In this document: positions 30,844 to 39,923 of the stretch, piece after piece
Position numbering within the stretch: position 1 is the stretch's first letter
Layout: each line of letters starts with the position of its first letter
Assembly: GCA_963281255.1 (NCBI GenBank)
Contig: OY725500.1
Span: forward strand, 4,211,184 to 4,275,183
Direction: 5' to 3'
Length of the DNA stretch: 64,000 bases
DNA from: Aphrocallistes beatrix
Taxonomy: Eukaryota > Porifera > Hexactinellida > Sceptrulophora > Aphrocallistidae
Made by a program: the position numbers and the translations under genes
The notes under the pieces: generated by a model
What the model saw: only the letters and a program-made list of their open reading frames with translations
What the model was told of the DNA's origin: nothing
Database searches by the model: none

Positions 30844-32403
30844 ATGAAGCTGCGCATCAGACATAACCAGACTAGTTTCTACATAGCCGACGTGACTCCT
30901 TCCACGCGACTCGATCAGCTGAAGGCCGTCATCTCGGACAGACTGACACAGGAAGGCATATTCCTGACCGTGTTTGATATCTCTTTGAACGGCAAGACCC
31001 CTCTGCATCCTACTGACCCCAACGCTTGCATTAGCGATTTAGGAATTGTTTCAGGAGATGCCATTAGAATATTGCCCCTTGCACCTACTCGGACCTTTGA
31101 CACCTCCAAGGGAGCTGAGAGGGGAGTGGATGTGTCCTCTGGGGACAGGTATGACGTCCTCAGGAGTGAGCTGTGTAACATGGACTTCACGAAGGATCAG
31201 ATTGAGTTCGCTATTTCCAATTTCCCCGGGGGGCTAGAACCCACCTCCTATGACCTCGTGAATATCATTCTCACCAGCCAGGAGGCGGAGAGGTGTGAAC
31301 AACCGGACACTTTTGTGAGTAACGAGAACGAAATCGAGAGTGAGAATATGAACTTACAATCAATTCATTCCAATGTCCTCGCTCCTACTCAGACTGCTTC
31401 TCCGGTCACGAAATCTCACAACATTAAAAACATCGATAGTCTTATGGCGGAATTGTGTCCAGGGAACGCGCACCAATCTCTCTGCTTGTTCTTCCACGTT
31501 CTGATGCTGAAGCATAAATTCAAGCTGGTGTCTCCTCTGTTCTTCGCGGATTCTGACACCTCTCTGAATCCAGTTAGGCTAGAATACAAGCACGACATGC
31601 TCCTGACTAAAGACACCTCTCTATTTGTTCTATTGGTGAGCTTGAGCGCAGACTCTACCAACATAAACATCTGTCTGGACACATCTTTCACGGTTTCTCA
31701 CACCTTGAAACTATCCACCTACATCGACTACCATTCACCTGAAATATTCATCTTGCCGAAGCGGCTCTCGTACGAGATAACGCGAATGCTCATCTCGCCG
31801 CTGCTCAAACAGCTGCAGGAGCTGTACGGGAATGGCGCGGCCGGATTAGATAAACTGTGTCCGGAGCTCTTGCTGAAGGTCGTCTCCCTCCTCGACCTGC
31901 ACTCCCTTGTCTCCCTCTCCTGTGTCAACCACCGCATCAATGAGCTGTCGCAGTCCCCTTCCATCTGGCGGAACCTCCTTTCTCGCGACTTTCCGCGCGT
32001 GGCAGTTCACGGCGTGATGGACTACCTGGGCAAGTACAAGCAAGAGTACACAGAGTTGAAGCGAGTCCAGCGAGCGAGGAGAGAGCAGGAGTACCTCTAT
32101 TTGGAGCAGGATCCAGTCCCGATGATGATGCCACCTCCCGGGCCCTTCGTACCCAGCCACATCCCCGGGCCCGGACACAACAATCCTCTGATAATCGGCG
32201 GCTCTCACGACCTCGACCCGTTCTCCTTGCCCTCCTTCCCCTTTCCGACTCCTAGCAACCCTCTAGGGGGTAGAGGGGGGCTGGGGATGAGACCACGATT
32301 CGACCCTATCGGTCCCATCCCCGGAATGTACCCAAATCCTGGGAGGAACCCGAGGTGGGGGCAGGAGCCCCCTGATGGGAACACTTTTGGCCCCTACCTG
32401 TGA
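30844..32403 (+). CDS. FBXO7: F-box only protein 7 (FBXO7/PARK15-like)
   Basis: A single-exon protein of 519 residues, close to human FBXO7. It is the substrate receptor of an SCF ubiquitin ligase and binds the proteasome inhibitor PI31; human mutations cause a parkinsonian syndrome. Domains in order: a ubiquitin-like domain (residues 1-80, MKLRIRHNQTSFYI); a UBA-like helical stretch (about 100-140, LCNMDFTKDQIEFAISNFPG); an FP dimerisation domain (about 195-335); an F-box (about 337-385, LCPELLLKVVSLLDLHSL, CVNHRINEL, WRNLLSRDFP); and a Pro/Gly/Arg-rich C-terminus containing RPRFDPIGPIPGMYP. That last segment is the family hallmark shared with PI31. The UBA-like part is a by-eye suggestion only. 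Confidence 0.93.
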   Translation: MKLRIRHNQTSFYIADVTPSTRLDQLKAVISDRLTQEGIFLTVFDISLNGKTPLHPTDPNACISDLGIVSGDAIRILPLAPTRTFDTSKGAERGVDVSSGDRYDVLRSELCNMDFTKDQIEFAISNFPGGLEPTSYDLVNIILTSQEAERCEQPDTFVSNENEIESENMNLQSIHSNVLAPTQTASPVTKSHNIKNIDSLMAELCPGNAHQSLCLFFHVLMLKHKFKLVSPLFFADSDTSLNPVRLEYKHDMLLTKDTSLFVLLVSLSADSTNINICLDTSFTVSHTLKLSTYIDYHSPEIFILPKRLSYEITRMLISPLLKQLQELYGNGAAGLDKLCPELLLKVVSLLDLHSLVSLSCVNHRINELSQSPSIWRNLLSRDFPRVAVHGVMDYLGKYKQEYTELKRVQRARREQEYLYLEQDPVPMMMPPPGPFVPSHIPGPGHNNPLIIGGSHDLDPFSLPSFPFPTPSNPLGGRGGLGMRPRFDPIGPIPGMYPNPGRNPRWGQEPPDGNTFGPYL

Positions 32404-32564
32404 TTCTTCGCTACGAATGATACAGAAATTTGGAATTATTAGTTGTATGCTCTGATTATTCTACTCTGTTGTTTAGATAGATATTGTTTATTATTTGTTG
32501 TTTGCAGAGTATTGCATGAAACCCGTTAATACGTTTTTCTAAATAAATTCATTAGTAAGAATAA

Positions 32565-33581
32565 ATGATGAATCAATCCTCCACTCCTGCGACTTTTCGC
32601 ACCTCAAGGTTTGCACGTTTTAGGAGCATTTTCGCTCTCTCGTCTTTGCTGGGTGTTGGGTATTATAACTGGTTGTTATATTTCGCGGGCGATGACTGGA
32701 GTAAGAGGAGAGCAGCTGGAGGTGGAAAAGAAAAATATTCACACTTCATCCGAAATATCCCAACGCGCTATTTGTCACGGTTATGGGGTCGATTTACAAA
32801 CTCGCATTTCTCCTCCTATTTCATCACAACATACTCACGGGTTTTCAACTGCAACATTGAAGAATCTATGCCATCAGAATACTCACAATTTCGCACTTTG
32901 AATGAATTCTTCACTCGAAATCTGAAACCCAATACGCGTCCCATTTGCCATGACCTCCCACTCGTGTCCCCTTGCGATGGAAAAGTGTTAAATTTCGGTA
33001 CAATCTCTGCTTCCGGCTGCATTGAGCAAATCAAGGGCGAAACCTATTCTGTGAGCTCATTATTGAAGTGTAAAATTCCGCACTCCAGACATAAGGACAG
33101 ATTTCTGCACTACATAACTCTGTACCTCTCCCCTGGAGACTACCACCACTTCCATTCACCAGCTGAGTGGAAGTTGCTAGATGTGACACATGTCCCAGGA
33201 GATCTACTTCCTGTATCCCCTTGGATCCTTAAATGGGTGTCAAATATTTTCAGTGGGAACGAGCGGGTGGTGCTAACAGGGGATTGGAGGTGGGGTTTTT
33301 TCTCTTTCGTCGCGGTCGGAGCCTTCAACGTGGGTAACATCCACATATCTCAGGTGCCTAGTCTCAGAACGAATACCAAAAGGATGGAAGTCACCCGTTA
33401 TCCCATTGAGACGGACGTAAAGATGGGAAGTGAGATCGGACAGTTCAAGCTAGGGTCTACTATCATCCTTCTATTCGAAGCTCCTGAGGACTTCGCGTTT
33501 GTTGTCGCGCCTGATACGAGCGTTCGTTACGGAGAGCCGATTGGAGTTGTGCAATCAGAGGTTATACCTCTCTCTAATTAA
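32565..33581 (+). CDS. PISD: Phosphatidylserine decarboxylase, mitochondrial
   Basis: A single-exon protein of 338 residues. It converts phosphatidylserine to phosphatidylethanolamine in the inner mitochondrial membrane. The N-terminus is Ser/Arg-rich and lacks acidic residues (FRTSRFARFRSIFALSS), as expected for a matrix presequence, and is followed by a short membrane anchor. The core has VSPCDGKVLNFG, with the conserved Asp, and PGDYHHFHSP, with the His of the self-cleavage triad. FKLGSTIILLFEAP carries the LGST motif, where autocleavage makes the pyruvoyl group on the new N-terminal Ser. All key residues are present, so it should be active. The start is the first of two adjacent ATGs. Confidence 0.95.
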   Translation: MMNQSSTPATFRTSRFARFRSIFALSSLLGVGYYNWLLYFAGDDWSKRRAAGGGKEKYSHFIRNIPTRYLSRLWGRFTNSHFSSYFITTYSRVFNCNIEESMPSEYSQFRTLNEFFTRNLKPNTRPICHDLPLVSPCDGKVLNFGTISASGCIEQIKGETYSVSSLLKCKIPHSRHKDRFLHYITLYLSPGDYHHFHSPAEWKLLDVTHVPGDLLPVSPWILKWVSNIFSGNERVVLTGDWRWGFFSFVAVGAFNVGNIHISQVPSLRTNTKRMEVTRYPIETDVKMGSEIGQFKLGSTIILLFEAPEDFAFVVAPDTSVRYGEPIGVVQSEVIPLSN

Positions 33582-33887
33582 AATGATTATTTACACTCAG
33601 TCTGTATTGGCTACAAAGTCCATTTGAGGTGCATACGCACAGAATTGATTTAGCCAACAATGCTGAAGTAATGCATAGTAAAGGAAACCACATAGACCGA
33701 AATAGCAGCACTATGCTATTCGTCCTGTGTTATGGTTATAGATTCCATTATTTATGCCAGCAATTATCATAATGCAGTTCACTGTGTATTGCTAAGAAAA
33801 CCTATAAAATTGTTCTTTTGCATGTAAAGAATAAAAGTGTTTTCAGAGATTGAATTGTAAATAGGTCACACCCGTGTTCTTAGAAGA
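33582..33887. other. Intergenic spacer with a TATA-type element before the receptor kinase
   Basis: About 306 bases. TATAAAA at 33803-33809 lies 85 bases before the ATG at 33888. The remainder is the 3'UTR of PISD. Nothing else was recognised. Confidence 0.45.
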
Positions 33888-35855
33888 ATGAGTAAACTTC
33901 CTGTCCTGACTCTGATTCTGATTCTTATCGCTTTCCTCTCCGCTCCTGCCTCCTCCATATCTTGCCTCAGCTGTACAAATAATCGCAACTTAACCTGCAG
34001 ACAAGATTATATTTCTGAATATAGGAGTTTTTCTCGCTACGAGTGTACCTTTGTGTGTGATACGATCGCCAACTGTACAGTTATTCCGTATTGTAATGCC
34101 TTTCTGAACAAGGTAACGACGCAAGATTCTTACTGGTCATCTCAGGGTTGCCAGAGGACTATGTTTGAACCGAATGCAACCTGTGGTACCTCACGTTCCA
34201 GACATTTCGGTAACAGCAGCTACATACAGCAGTTATTCACACGAGATTATGTGAATACATCTCAATTGCCAGAACCTTTGTCTAACTTCCCGATTGTTTT
34301 TTGTGGGTGTAACACGTCGTATTGCAACAGAAACATTTTATTCTCGTTTACGCACGATGCTATCCCAGTTGAGAACAACACAATCTCCACGAACACTTCG
34401 TATACCACAAATTCCTCCCTCAACTATACATCCCTCAGCTCTACATCCCTCAGCCCTACATCCCGGTCTCTCACCCCCAACAACACGCTGAGTCCGCTAC
34501 CTTACATCCCGTCGGTGTACCTGACTTTCATAGCAGCAGGTGTCCTGCTGGCCTTCGTGCTCGCGATTCTGATCATCTGTTCGATATTGATATGGCGCTG
34601 CTGCAAACGTAGCACAGACTTCTCCTCGTATCGTCTCGCGGGAGGGGACAAGGCGGACGCTTCTCGCCACGAGATGGCTACCCTCTCCAGCCCGGACGGT
34701 TTCTACGAGGACCCCGAGCTCGCACGCGTGCCCATCCTGACTGACCTGAAGTTCGAGGACCTGATCGGGTCGGGGAAGTACGGACACGTGTGGCGGTGTA
34801 TGTATGAGGGGCGCGAGTTGGCGTGCAAGGTGTGGCTCCCGTGCGAGGTCAACGCGTGGCGGTCGGAGCGTGCCATCTTCTCTCAAGACACCACCTACCA
34901 CCCTAACATCGTGATGTACGTCCACTCGGGGTTTATCGAGGATAGAGGAGAGCATGATTTAGTGCGCAAAGGCGTCCTGCTGATGGAACTTTGCAGTCGA
35001 GGGTCTCTCTCGAACTTTCTAGAAACTAGCACGCTATCCTGGAGCATCGCCTCTCGATTCGCGTTTGAGATCGCATCCGGTATCAGCTACCTGCACTCAC
35101 ACTTTGGCATGCACCGAAATGCGCGTGGGTACACACGGGTGACCAAGTGTCCCATAGCTCACAGAGACATCAAGAGCTCGAATGTCCTGATACGCGCCAA
35201 CATGACCTGCTGCATCTCCGACCTAGGTCTGGCCTTGCCCCTCAACCCCAACCACTCGGAAGGCCATTTCGGGAGCACGGAGCAAGTCGGAACTCCCTTC
35301 TACATGGCGCCGGAGGCACTGGCGGGTCGGATCAACCTGAGTAACCTGGACAGCTTCAAGCAGATGGACGTGTTCTCCATGGGACTGGTGCTGTGGGAGG
35401 TTTTCTGTCGTTGCTACGTAGACGGCTCTATCTCTGCCCTCAGCGAGCACAAGATCCCATTCTCCGATGTGCACCGCTCTCTCTTGCAGGGCTCCCGCGT
35501 CAGTCGAGTGGAGCTGATACAGGAGCTGAAGGAGATGCATGAAAGTCCGATCGAAAAGCTGCTTCCGATCCCACCCGGCTGGCGAGAGCACCCTCTCTTC
35601 TCCAAGGCCAGGAGGACCATCCTGGACTGTACCTACAAAGACGCGGATGCGAGGGTAACCGCAAACGTGGTAGCCTCGCGCTTCCAAGGAAATATGGCGA
35701 AAGGCAACCAGAATGAGCAAGAAGTTAACTTCTGCGAATCGATGGATTTCGGTTCTTTCGCGTCGCTGTCTTCTCTCATGAGGATGGCTGAGAATCAGCG
35801 ATTGTCCAGGATAAATTGCGATAATTACACTCAGCTTCCTGAGTATTCCGTCTAA
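33888..35855 (+). CDS. TGF-beta family type II receptor serine/threonine kinase
   Basis: An intronless gene encodes 655 residues. Type II receptors bind TGF-beta/activin/BMP ligands and phosphorylate the type I receptor, which activates SMADs. A signal peptide is followed by a cysteine-rich three-finger ectodomain ending in FCGCNTSYCN, the family's CC/CN box in slightly altered form. One transmembrane helix (about residues 211-237) follows. The kinase has the glycine loop GSGKYGHVW, Lys in ACKVWL, HRDIKSSNVL, DLG instead of DFG in ISDLGLAL, and GTPFYMAPEAL. There is no GS box before the kinase, so it is type II. The sequence around CPIAHRDIKSSN and NLDSFKQMDVFSMGLVLWE is most like TGFBR2. DLG in place of DFG occurs in some active kinases. 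Confidence 0.9.
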   Translation: MSKLPVLTLILILIAFLSAPASSISCLSCTNNRNLTCRQDYISEYRSFSRYECTFVCDTIANCTVIPYCNAFLNKVTTQDSYWSSQGCQRTMFEPNATCGTSRSRHFGNSSYIQQLFTRDYVNTSQLPEPLSNFPIVFCGCNTSYCNRNILFSFTHDAIPVENNTISTNTSYTTNSSLNYTSLSSTSLSPTSRSLTPNNTLSPLPYIPSVYLTFIAAGVLLAFVLAILIICSILIWRCCKRSTDFSSYRLAGGDKADASRHEMATLSSPDGFYEDPELARVPILTDLKFEDLIGSGKYGHVWRCMYEGRELACKVWLPCEVNAWRSERAIFSQDTTYHPNIVMYVHSGFIEDRGEHDLVRKGVLLMELCSRGSLSNFLETSTLSWSIASRFAFEIASGISYLHSHFGMHRNARGYTRVTKCPIAHRDIKSSNVLIRANMTCCISDLGLALPLNPNHSEGHFGSTEQVGTPFYMAPEALAGRINLSNLDSFKQMDVFSMGLVLWEVFCRCYVDGSISALSEHKIPFSDVHRSLLQGSRVSRVELIQELKEMHESPIEKLLPIPPGWREHPLFSKARRTILDCTYKDADARVTANVVASRFQGNMAKGNQNEQEVNFCESMDFGSFASLSSLMRMAENQRLSRINCDNYTQLPEYSV

Positions 35856-36100
35856 TCGCGGTTTTTAACGGTTTTAAAGTGCTCTTTGCTTCATTTTATT
35901 TCTGTATTATATTTAGAACTCATCCTGTTGCAAGTATTTTACAGTAAACTGATTTAAATGTGTGTGTATTTACACTGGAATGCTGTCAGTTATTTTCTAT
36001 TTTATCTGTGAATCAATGAGCAACCTTGTTCTAGATTCCACAACGTTTAAATGCGAGCTATTATCTATCGCGAAATTTGACACCCACTAGCTCTACCACA

Positions 36101-38383
36101 ATGCTTCAAGCCATCGCGAAGCAGAATCTAATTTGGTTATCACGATGCTGTATTGTACAAACTCCTTGTAAATTTCATCTCAATCACATCCCTGCGAAAT
36201 TTCACACCTCACCATCACTGCTCGCTCACATTCACGCATATATTAATGACACCTCTCTGCGAAATGTCTCAGCTTTTAGCTCTAAGCACATCTTAGCAAC
36301 AAATGCCCAGAGCATCAGTAAAAACCTCACAAGGTGAGTTTATATATATAGTTTTATGCCATTGGATATTACAAGTATTATGGCAATGTGTGGTTGTGTA
36401 GACTCAAATCTGATGACGTCACGAGTGATGGCGGGGGGTCGACAACTGATAGTTTAATCTGTCGCTACTGCAAAAACCCTCTTCTAATATTTCCTGTTTC
36501 GCACTCAAGTTTCGCGAGATGTGACAATTGCAATCGTTTGTACAAAATCCTGACTAAGAAAGAGACCAGTCTGGAGAAAGAAATAGAGAAAATCGCGAAG
36601 AAAGAGAAAGGAGAAGAAGACGACGAAGCCCTGCTAGATTGCGAAGACTATAAACTGACTTCGATGTCACTCGGCGAAGATGAGCTAAATGATCCCGAAT
36701 TCAACGGGGAAGAAGAGACTATGAAACACTTCACACCTAACAACGGAGTTCCTACGCCTAAAGAAATCTACAAACACCTCGATCTCTACGTGGTGGGACA
36801 GGACCACGCGAAGAAAGTGCTAGCAGTCGCAGTCTATAACCATTATAAGCGCCTCAGGTAGATACGATTTGTTGCAAGCGTTAAAAACCGCATTTCTGAG
36901 TTAATAACGATAAAAATGTAAATGTTAGTCTCAACCCGAAACAACGAACGGAAGACCCTAGCAATCTCCCGGATCAAGGCGAGCAGAAGCTGTGGCATCA
37001 AAGTGAGAATTTGAAGGGTCTCCCTCTCACCTCTGTCCTCGTTCCTGTGTCCCCCCCTAGAGATTATCAGGTACTACCAGGTACTTTCTGTGTAGCTCCC
37101 TGTGCCCTGACTCTACTGCTCTCTATTTATAGGAATTGATTCGCCGGTTGAATGATGGAACTCTCACTTCGCACTCTCCCCCTGACGCCTCGCAGAAGGA
37201 ATCCGTGCGGCCTCAAGGCAGTACTCAGCTGGACAAGAGCAACATCCTCATGGTGGGGCCTACTGGCTCGGGTAAGACGCTACTCGTGCAGACACTCGCT
37301 AGGTAAATGCTAATTCGTCCTACGTTAAGTTCGCCTCAACAACCTCCCCCTCCCCTCCAGGTACCTAGATGTCCCCCTGGCCATCTGCGATTGCACAGTG
37401 CTGACGCAGGCGGGCTACGTGGGGGAGGACATCGAGTCGGTGATTGTGAAGCTCGTGCAGGAGTCGCGGGGCTCGGTGGAGCGCGCCGAGAGCGGAATCG
37501 TGTTCCTGGACGAGGTGGACAAGATCGCGTGTGTGAACGGGGGGCAGCGCTACCTGAAGGATGTGAGTGGGGAGGGCGTGCAGCAGGGTCTGTTGAAGCT
37601 GTTAGAAGGTTCCACTGTGAATATCCCGGACAAGAGCAGGAGGAGGGGAGGGGATAGCTCCTCAGTCTCACTCAACACCTCTAACATCCTGTTCATAGCG
37701 GCGGGCGCTTTCTCTGGGATCAACAAGATCGTAGAAGTGAGGAAAGAGAAGAAAGTGATCGGATTCGGAGCTCCAGTGAATACCCGCCTGCTCGAGCTGC
37801 AGAAGGAAACAGCGGACTCCAGGGAGACCGAAGTGAGTGACGTCATGCCTTTGTGAGCAAGCTGAGCTATATGATTGCGTTTCTTATAGGCTGATGAAGA
37901 GGCTGGAGACCCTCTCATCCTGAAAGATGTGGAGGCCAAAGACTTGATAACCTACGGAATGATTCCGGAGTTCGTAGGGCGCCTCCCCATCGTGGTGCCC
38001 TTCAGTCCCCTGACAGAAGACGACCTCGTGAAGATCCTGACAGAGCCCGTGAACGCTCTGGTCCCCCAGTTCCAGCACTTGTTCGAGATGGACAAGATTC
38101 AGCTCAACTTCACACCTGATGCATTCAGAGCCATCGCCAAGCTAGCTACACAGAAGGAGACAGGTAGCCTATAATGACTCGGGTTATGTCTCTTCCCGTG
38201 TTTATCTCACTTTACGCAGGTGCCAGGGGTCTGAGGGCCATCCTAGAGAAACTGCTACTCGACGCGATGTTCGACCTACCCGGGACGGACGCGAACTCCG
38301 TATCGGTGACAGAGAAGGCGGTCACGGGGGTCTCTCCTCTAGAGTACCACTACAAACCGCAAAAGAATGCTCAACTGTTTTAA
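36101..38383 (+). CDS. CLPX: Mitochondrial ClpX, AAA+ unfoldase of the ClpXP protease
   Basis: Seven exons: 36101-36333, 36402-36857, 36929-37070, 37133-37302, 37361-37832, 37890-38163 and 38220-38383, giving about 636 residues. ClpX unfolds proteins and feeds them to ClpP in the mitochondrial matrix. Seen in order: an N-terminal extension that could carry the targeting peptide; a C4 zinc finger (CRYCKN...CDNCN); Walker A GPTGSGKT; pore loop GYVGED; Walker [11 protein letters not shown]; the ClpP-binding IGF loop (KVIGFGAPV); the sensor region ([11 protein letters not shown]); and the C-terminal lid ([21 protein letters not shown]). A non-conserved Lys/Glu linker follows the zinc finger. All catalytic elements are present. 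Splice signals are canonical GT-AG in all six introns, all under 75 bases. Confidence 0.95.
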
Positions 38384-38589
38384 TCGCTTCCGCATGTATA
38401 TACAGCCTTATATAGCTATCTATATATGTATACCTATAACTCCGGCTATGCAGGGAGTCTATCAGAGATGCACCTTACTGCTGAGATTCAACACTACTCA
38501 TGGATTTGTTGTTACTTCTACTCTCCTATTGATTTGAGTCTGGCTTCCGTATATGTGAATTAAGAGTTCAATTAGCTTGTTTTTACAAT

Positions 38590-39783
38590 TCAATTTACAC
38601 TAATCAGTACAATTTCTCTCTTGAACAAATGTCTGAGAGGGATGTTAGAGTACATCGCTCCTACGCTGACAAACACGCGGCACCCTGTGACGTCATCACA
38701 AGGGTACTCTCCTGCGAAATAAGGACTGGAGAGGTAGACCAGGAGGTTGAGAGGGAAGCTTTCCCCTCCATGTGTGTGTCCGCAGAGAATTAAATCCAAA
38801 TTTCTGTGCTCACTGATAGCCAGCTTAGCTGATTCAGGTCGATGTGCTAATAATACTGTCTCGCGGTTTTTCTCTCGTCCTTCCAGTGTTCGTGCAAGAT
38901 CTGTGTTTCTATCTTCGATCCCTGCTAAGTAGAACCATCCCTGTTCTTTCTCGTCGAAGATTCTCACATTCTCGTTCAGTAAACTCTCCACTCCCAATCT
39001 CTCCAGCTCTCCGATCAAACCACTGAGGCCGTGCTTGTAGTCGTGGTTTCCAGGTGCGAAATACACTCCTTTCTTAGGTGTCAGTTTTCGCAGGTGTGAG
39101 AGAGCTTTATTCCCCTTCTCAATAGGTAGGTCCAGCAGGTCTCCTCCTATCAACACGAGGCTAGGCTCTAAAGTGTTGATTTTCGCAACTAATGATGCCA
39201 TGTCTCTTTCTCCAATTGCTGCCCCGATGTGAATGTCCGACACGAATACAATTTTGAAATTGTTATCTATGAAATTTCGCACTTTCAAACTTAACTTAGT
39301 GACTTTCCATTCACTTGTGCAGTCATACAGTCCATATATGGTCAATAGAGTCCCAAGGACAAGTGCAGCTATGTCTGACTTAGGTGTTTGCATAAAAAAT
39401 CCCGTTTTTGAGAGGAGATAGAATCCGGCAAACGACATACCAAGCATCTGTATGTGCCCTAGCAGGAGAAACCCTAATTTAGCGAGATCGTTGATTTCTG
39501 GGTTATTGCTAGTGATTAGGTGGCTAGCAGTATTTGTCACTAGGCCAGCGATGACAATTGCTCGTACCGCTAACAAGATAATAGTTGAGATAAGCTTTGA
39601 GTATTTGTGTGTGAGTCGTGAAAAACCGCAATCCATAAAGAAAGCGTTGAGAGTGAAGCCTAGCAAAATCAACGCTCTCTTCCTGTGCCACCATTCCATC
39701 CTGTGGTCGGAGAGGTTTTTAACAAGAGTGTCCGCTGTAAGAAGCGCCAGCCAAGCAGCTAAAAGCGTAAGCGCAGTTCTCAT
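38590..39783 (-). CDS. Membrane-anchored metallophosphoesterase (TMPPE-like)
   Basis: A minus-strand single exon of 397 residues from the first in-frame ATG at 39783. The open frame continues upstream to about 39933 through a further hydrophobic stretch, so the true start or a missing first exon is unresolved. Four or five hydrophobic helices come first, then a calcineurin-like phosphoesterase domain. Its metal-binding motifs are SDIHIG (D-x-H), GGDLLDLP (GDxxD), PGNHDYKHG (GNHD), LAHRPE and CGHTHGGE (GHxH). The arrangement of N-terminal helices and C-terminal enzyme matches vertebrate TMPPE and bacterial YkuE-type proteins. The substrate is unknown. Its 5' end faces the SBF-like gene, whose ATG is at 39924, so the two 5' ends abut or overlap. 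Confidence 0.82.
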   Translation of the reverse strand: MRTALTLLAAWLALLTADTLVKNLSDHRMEWWHRKRALILLGFTLNAFFMDCGFSRLTHKYSKLISTIILLAVRAIVIAGLVTNTASHLITSNNPEINDLAKLGFLLLGHIQMLGMSFAGFYLLSKTGFFMQTPKSDIAALVLGTLLTIYGLYDCTSEWKVTKLSLKVRNFIDNNFKIVFVSDIHIGAAIGERDMASLVAKINTLEPSLVLIGGDLLDLPIEKGNKALSHLRKLTPKKGVYFAPGNHDYKHGLSGLIGELERLGVESLLNENVRIFDEKEQGWFYLAGIEDRNTDLARTLEGREKNRETVLLAHRPESAKLAISEHRNLDLILCGHTHGGESFPLNLLVYLSSPYFAGEYPCDDVTGCRVFVSVGAMYSNIPLRHLFKREIVLISVN

Positions 39784-39923
39784 CCAATCCAGTGGCTGAA
39801 CTGCTCGGTACTGGAGAATCCACAAATATAGCTGCACTATAGTATAATACAAAATAGAAGTAAGATAAAAGCCTATGTTATGGACTTTATTGAATCCTAA
39901 GAGTAGATAAGTTAGATTTTTTA

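Noticed and set aside
37307-37671. Long alternative frames over the ClpX AAA+ exon on both strands
   Set aside because: Shadows of a GC-rich conserved exon; the ClpX frame carries the Walker B and pore motifs.
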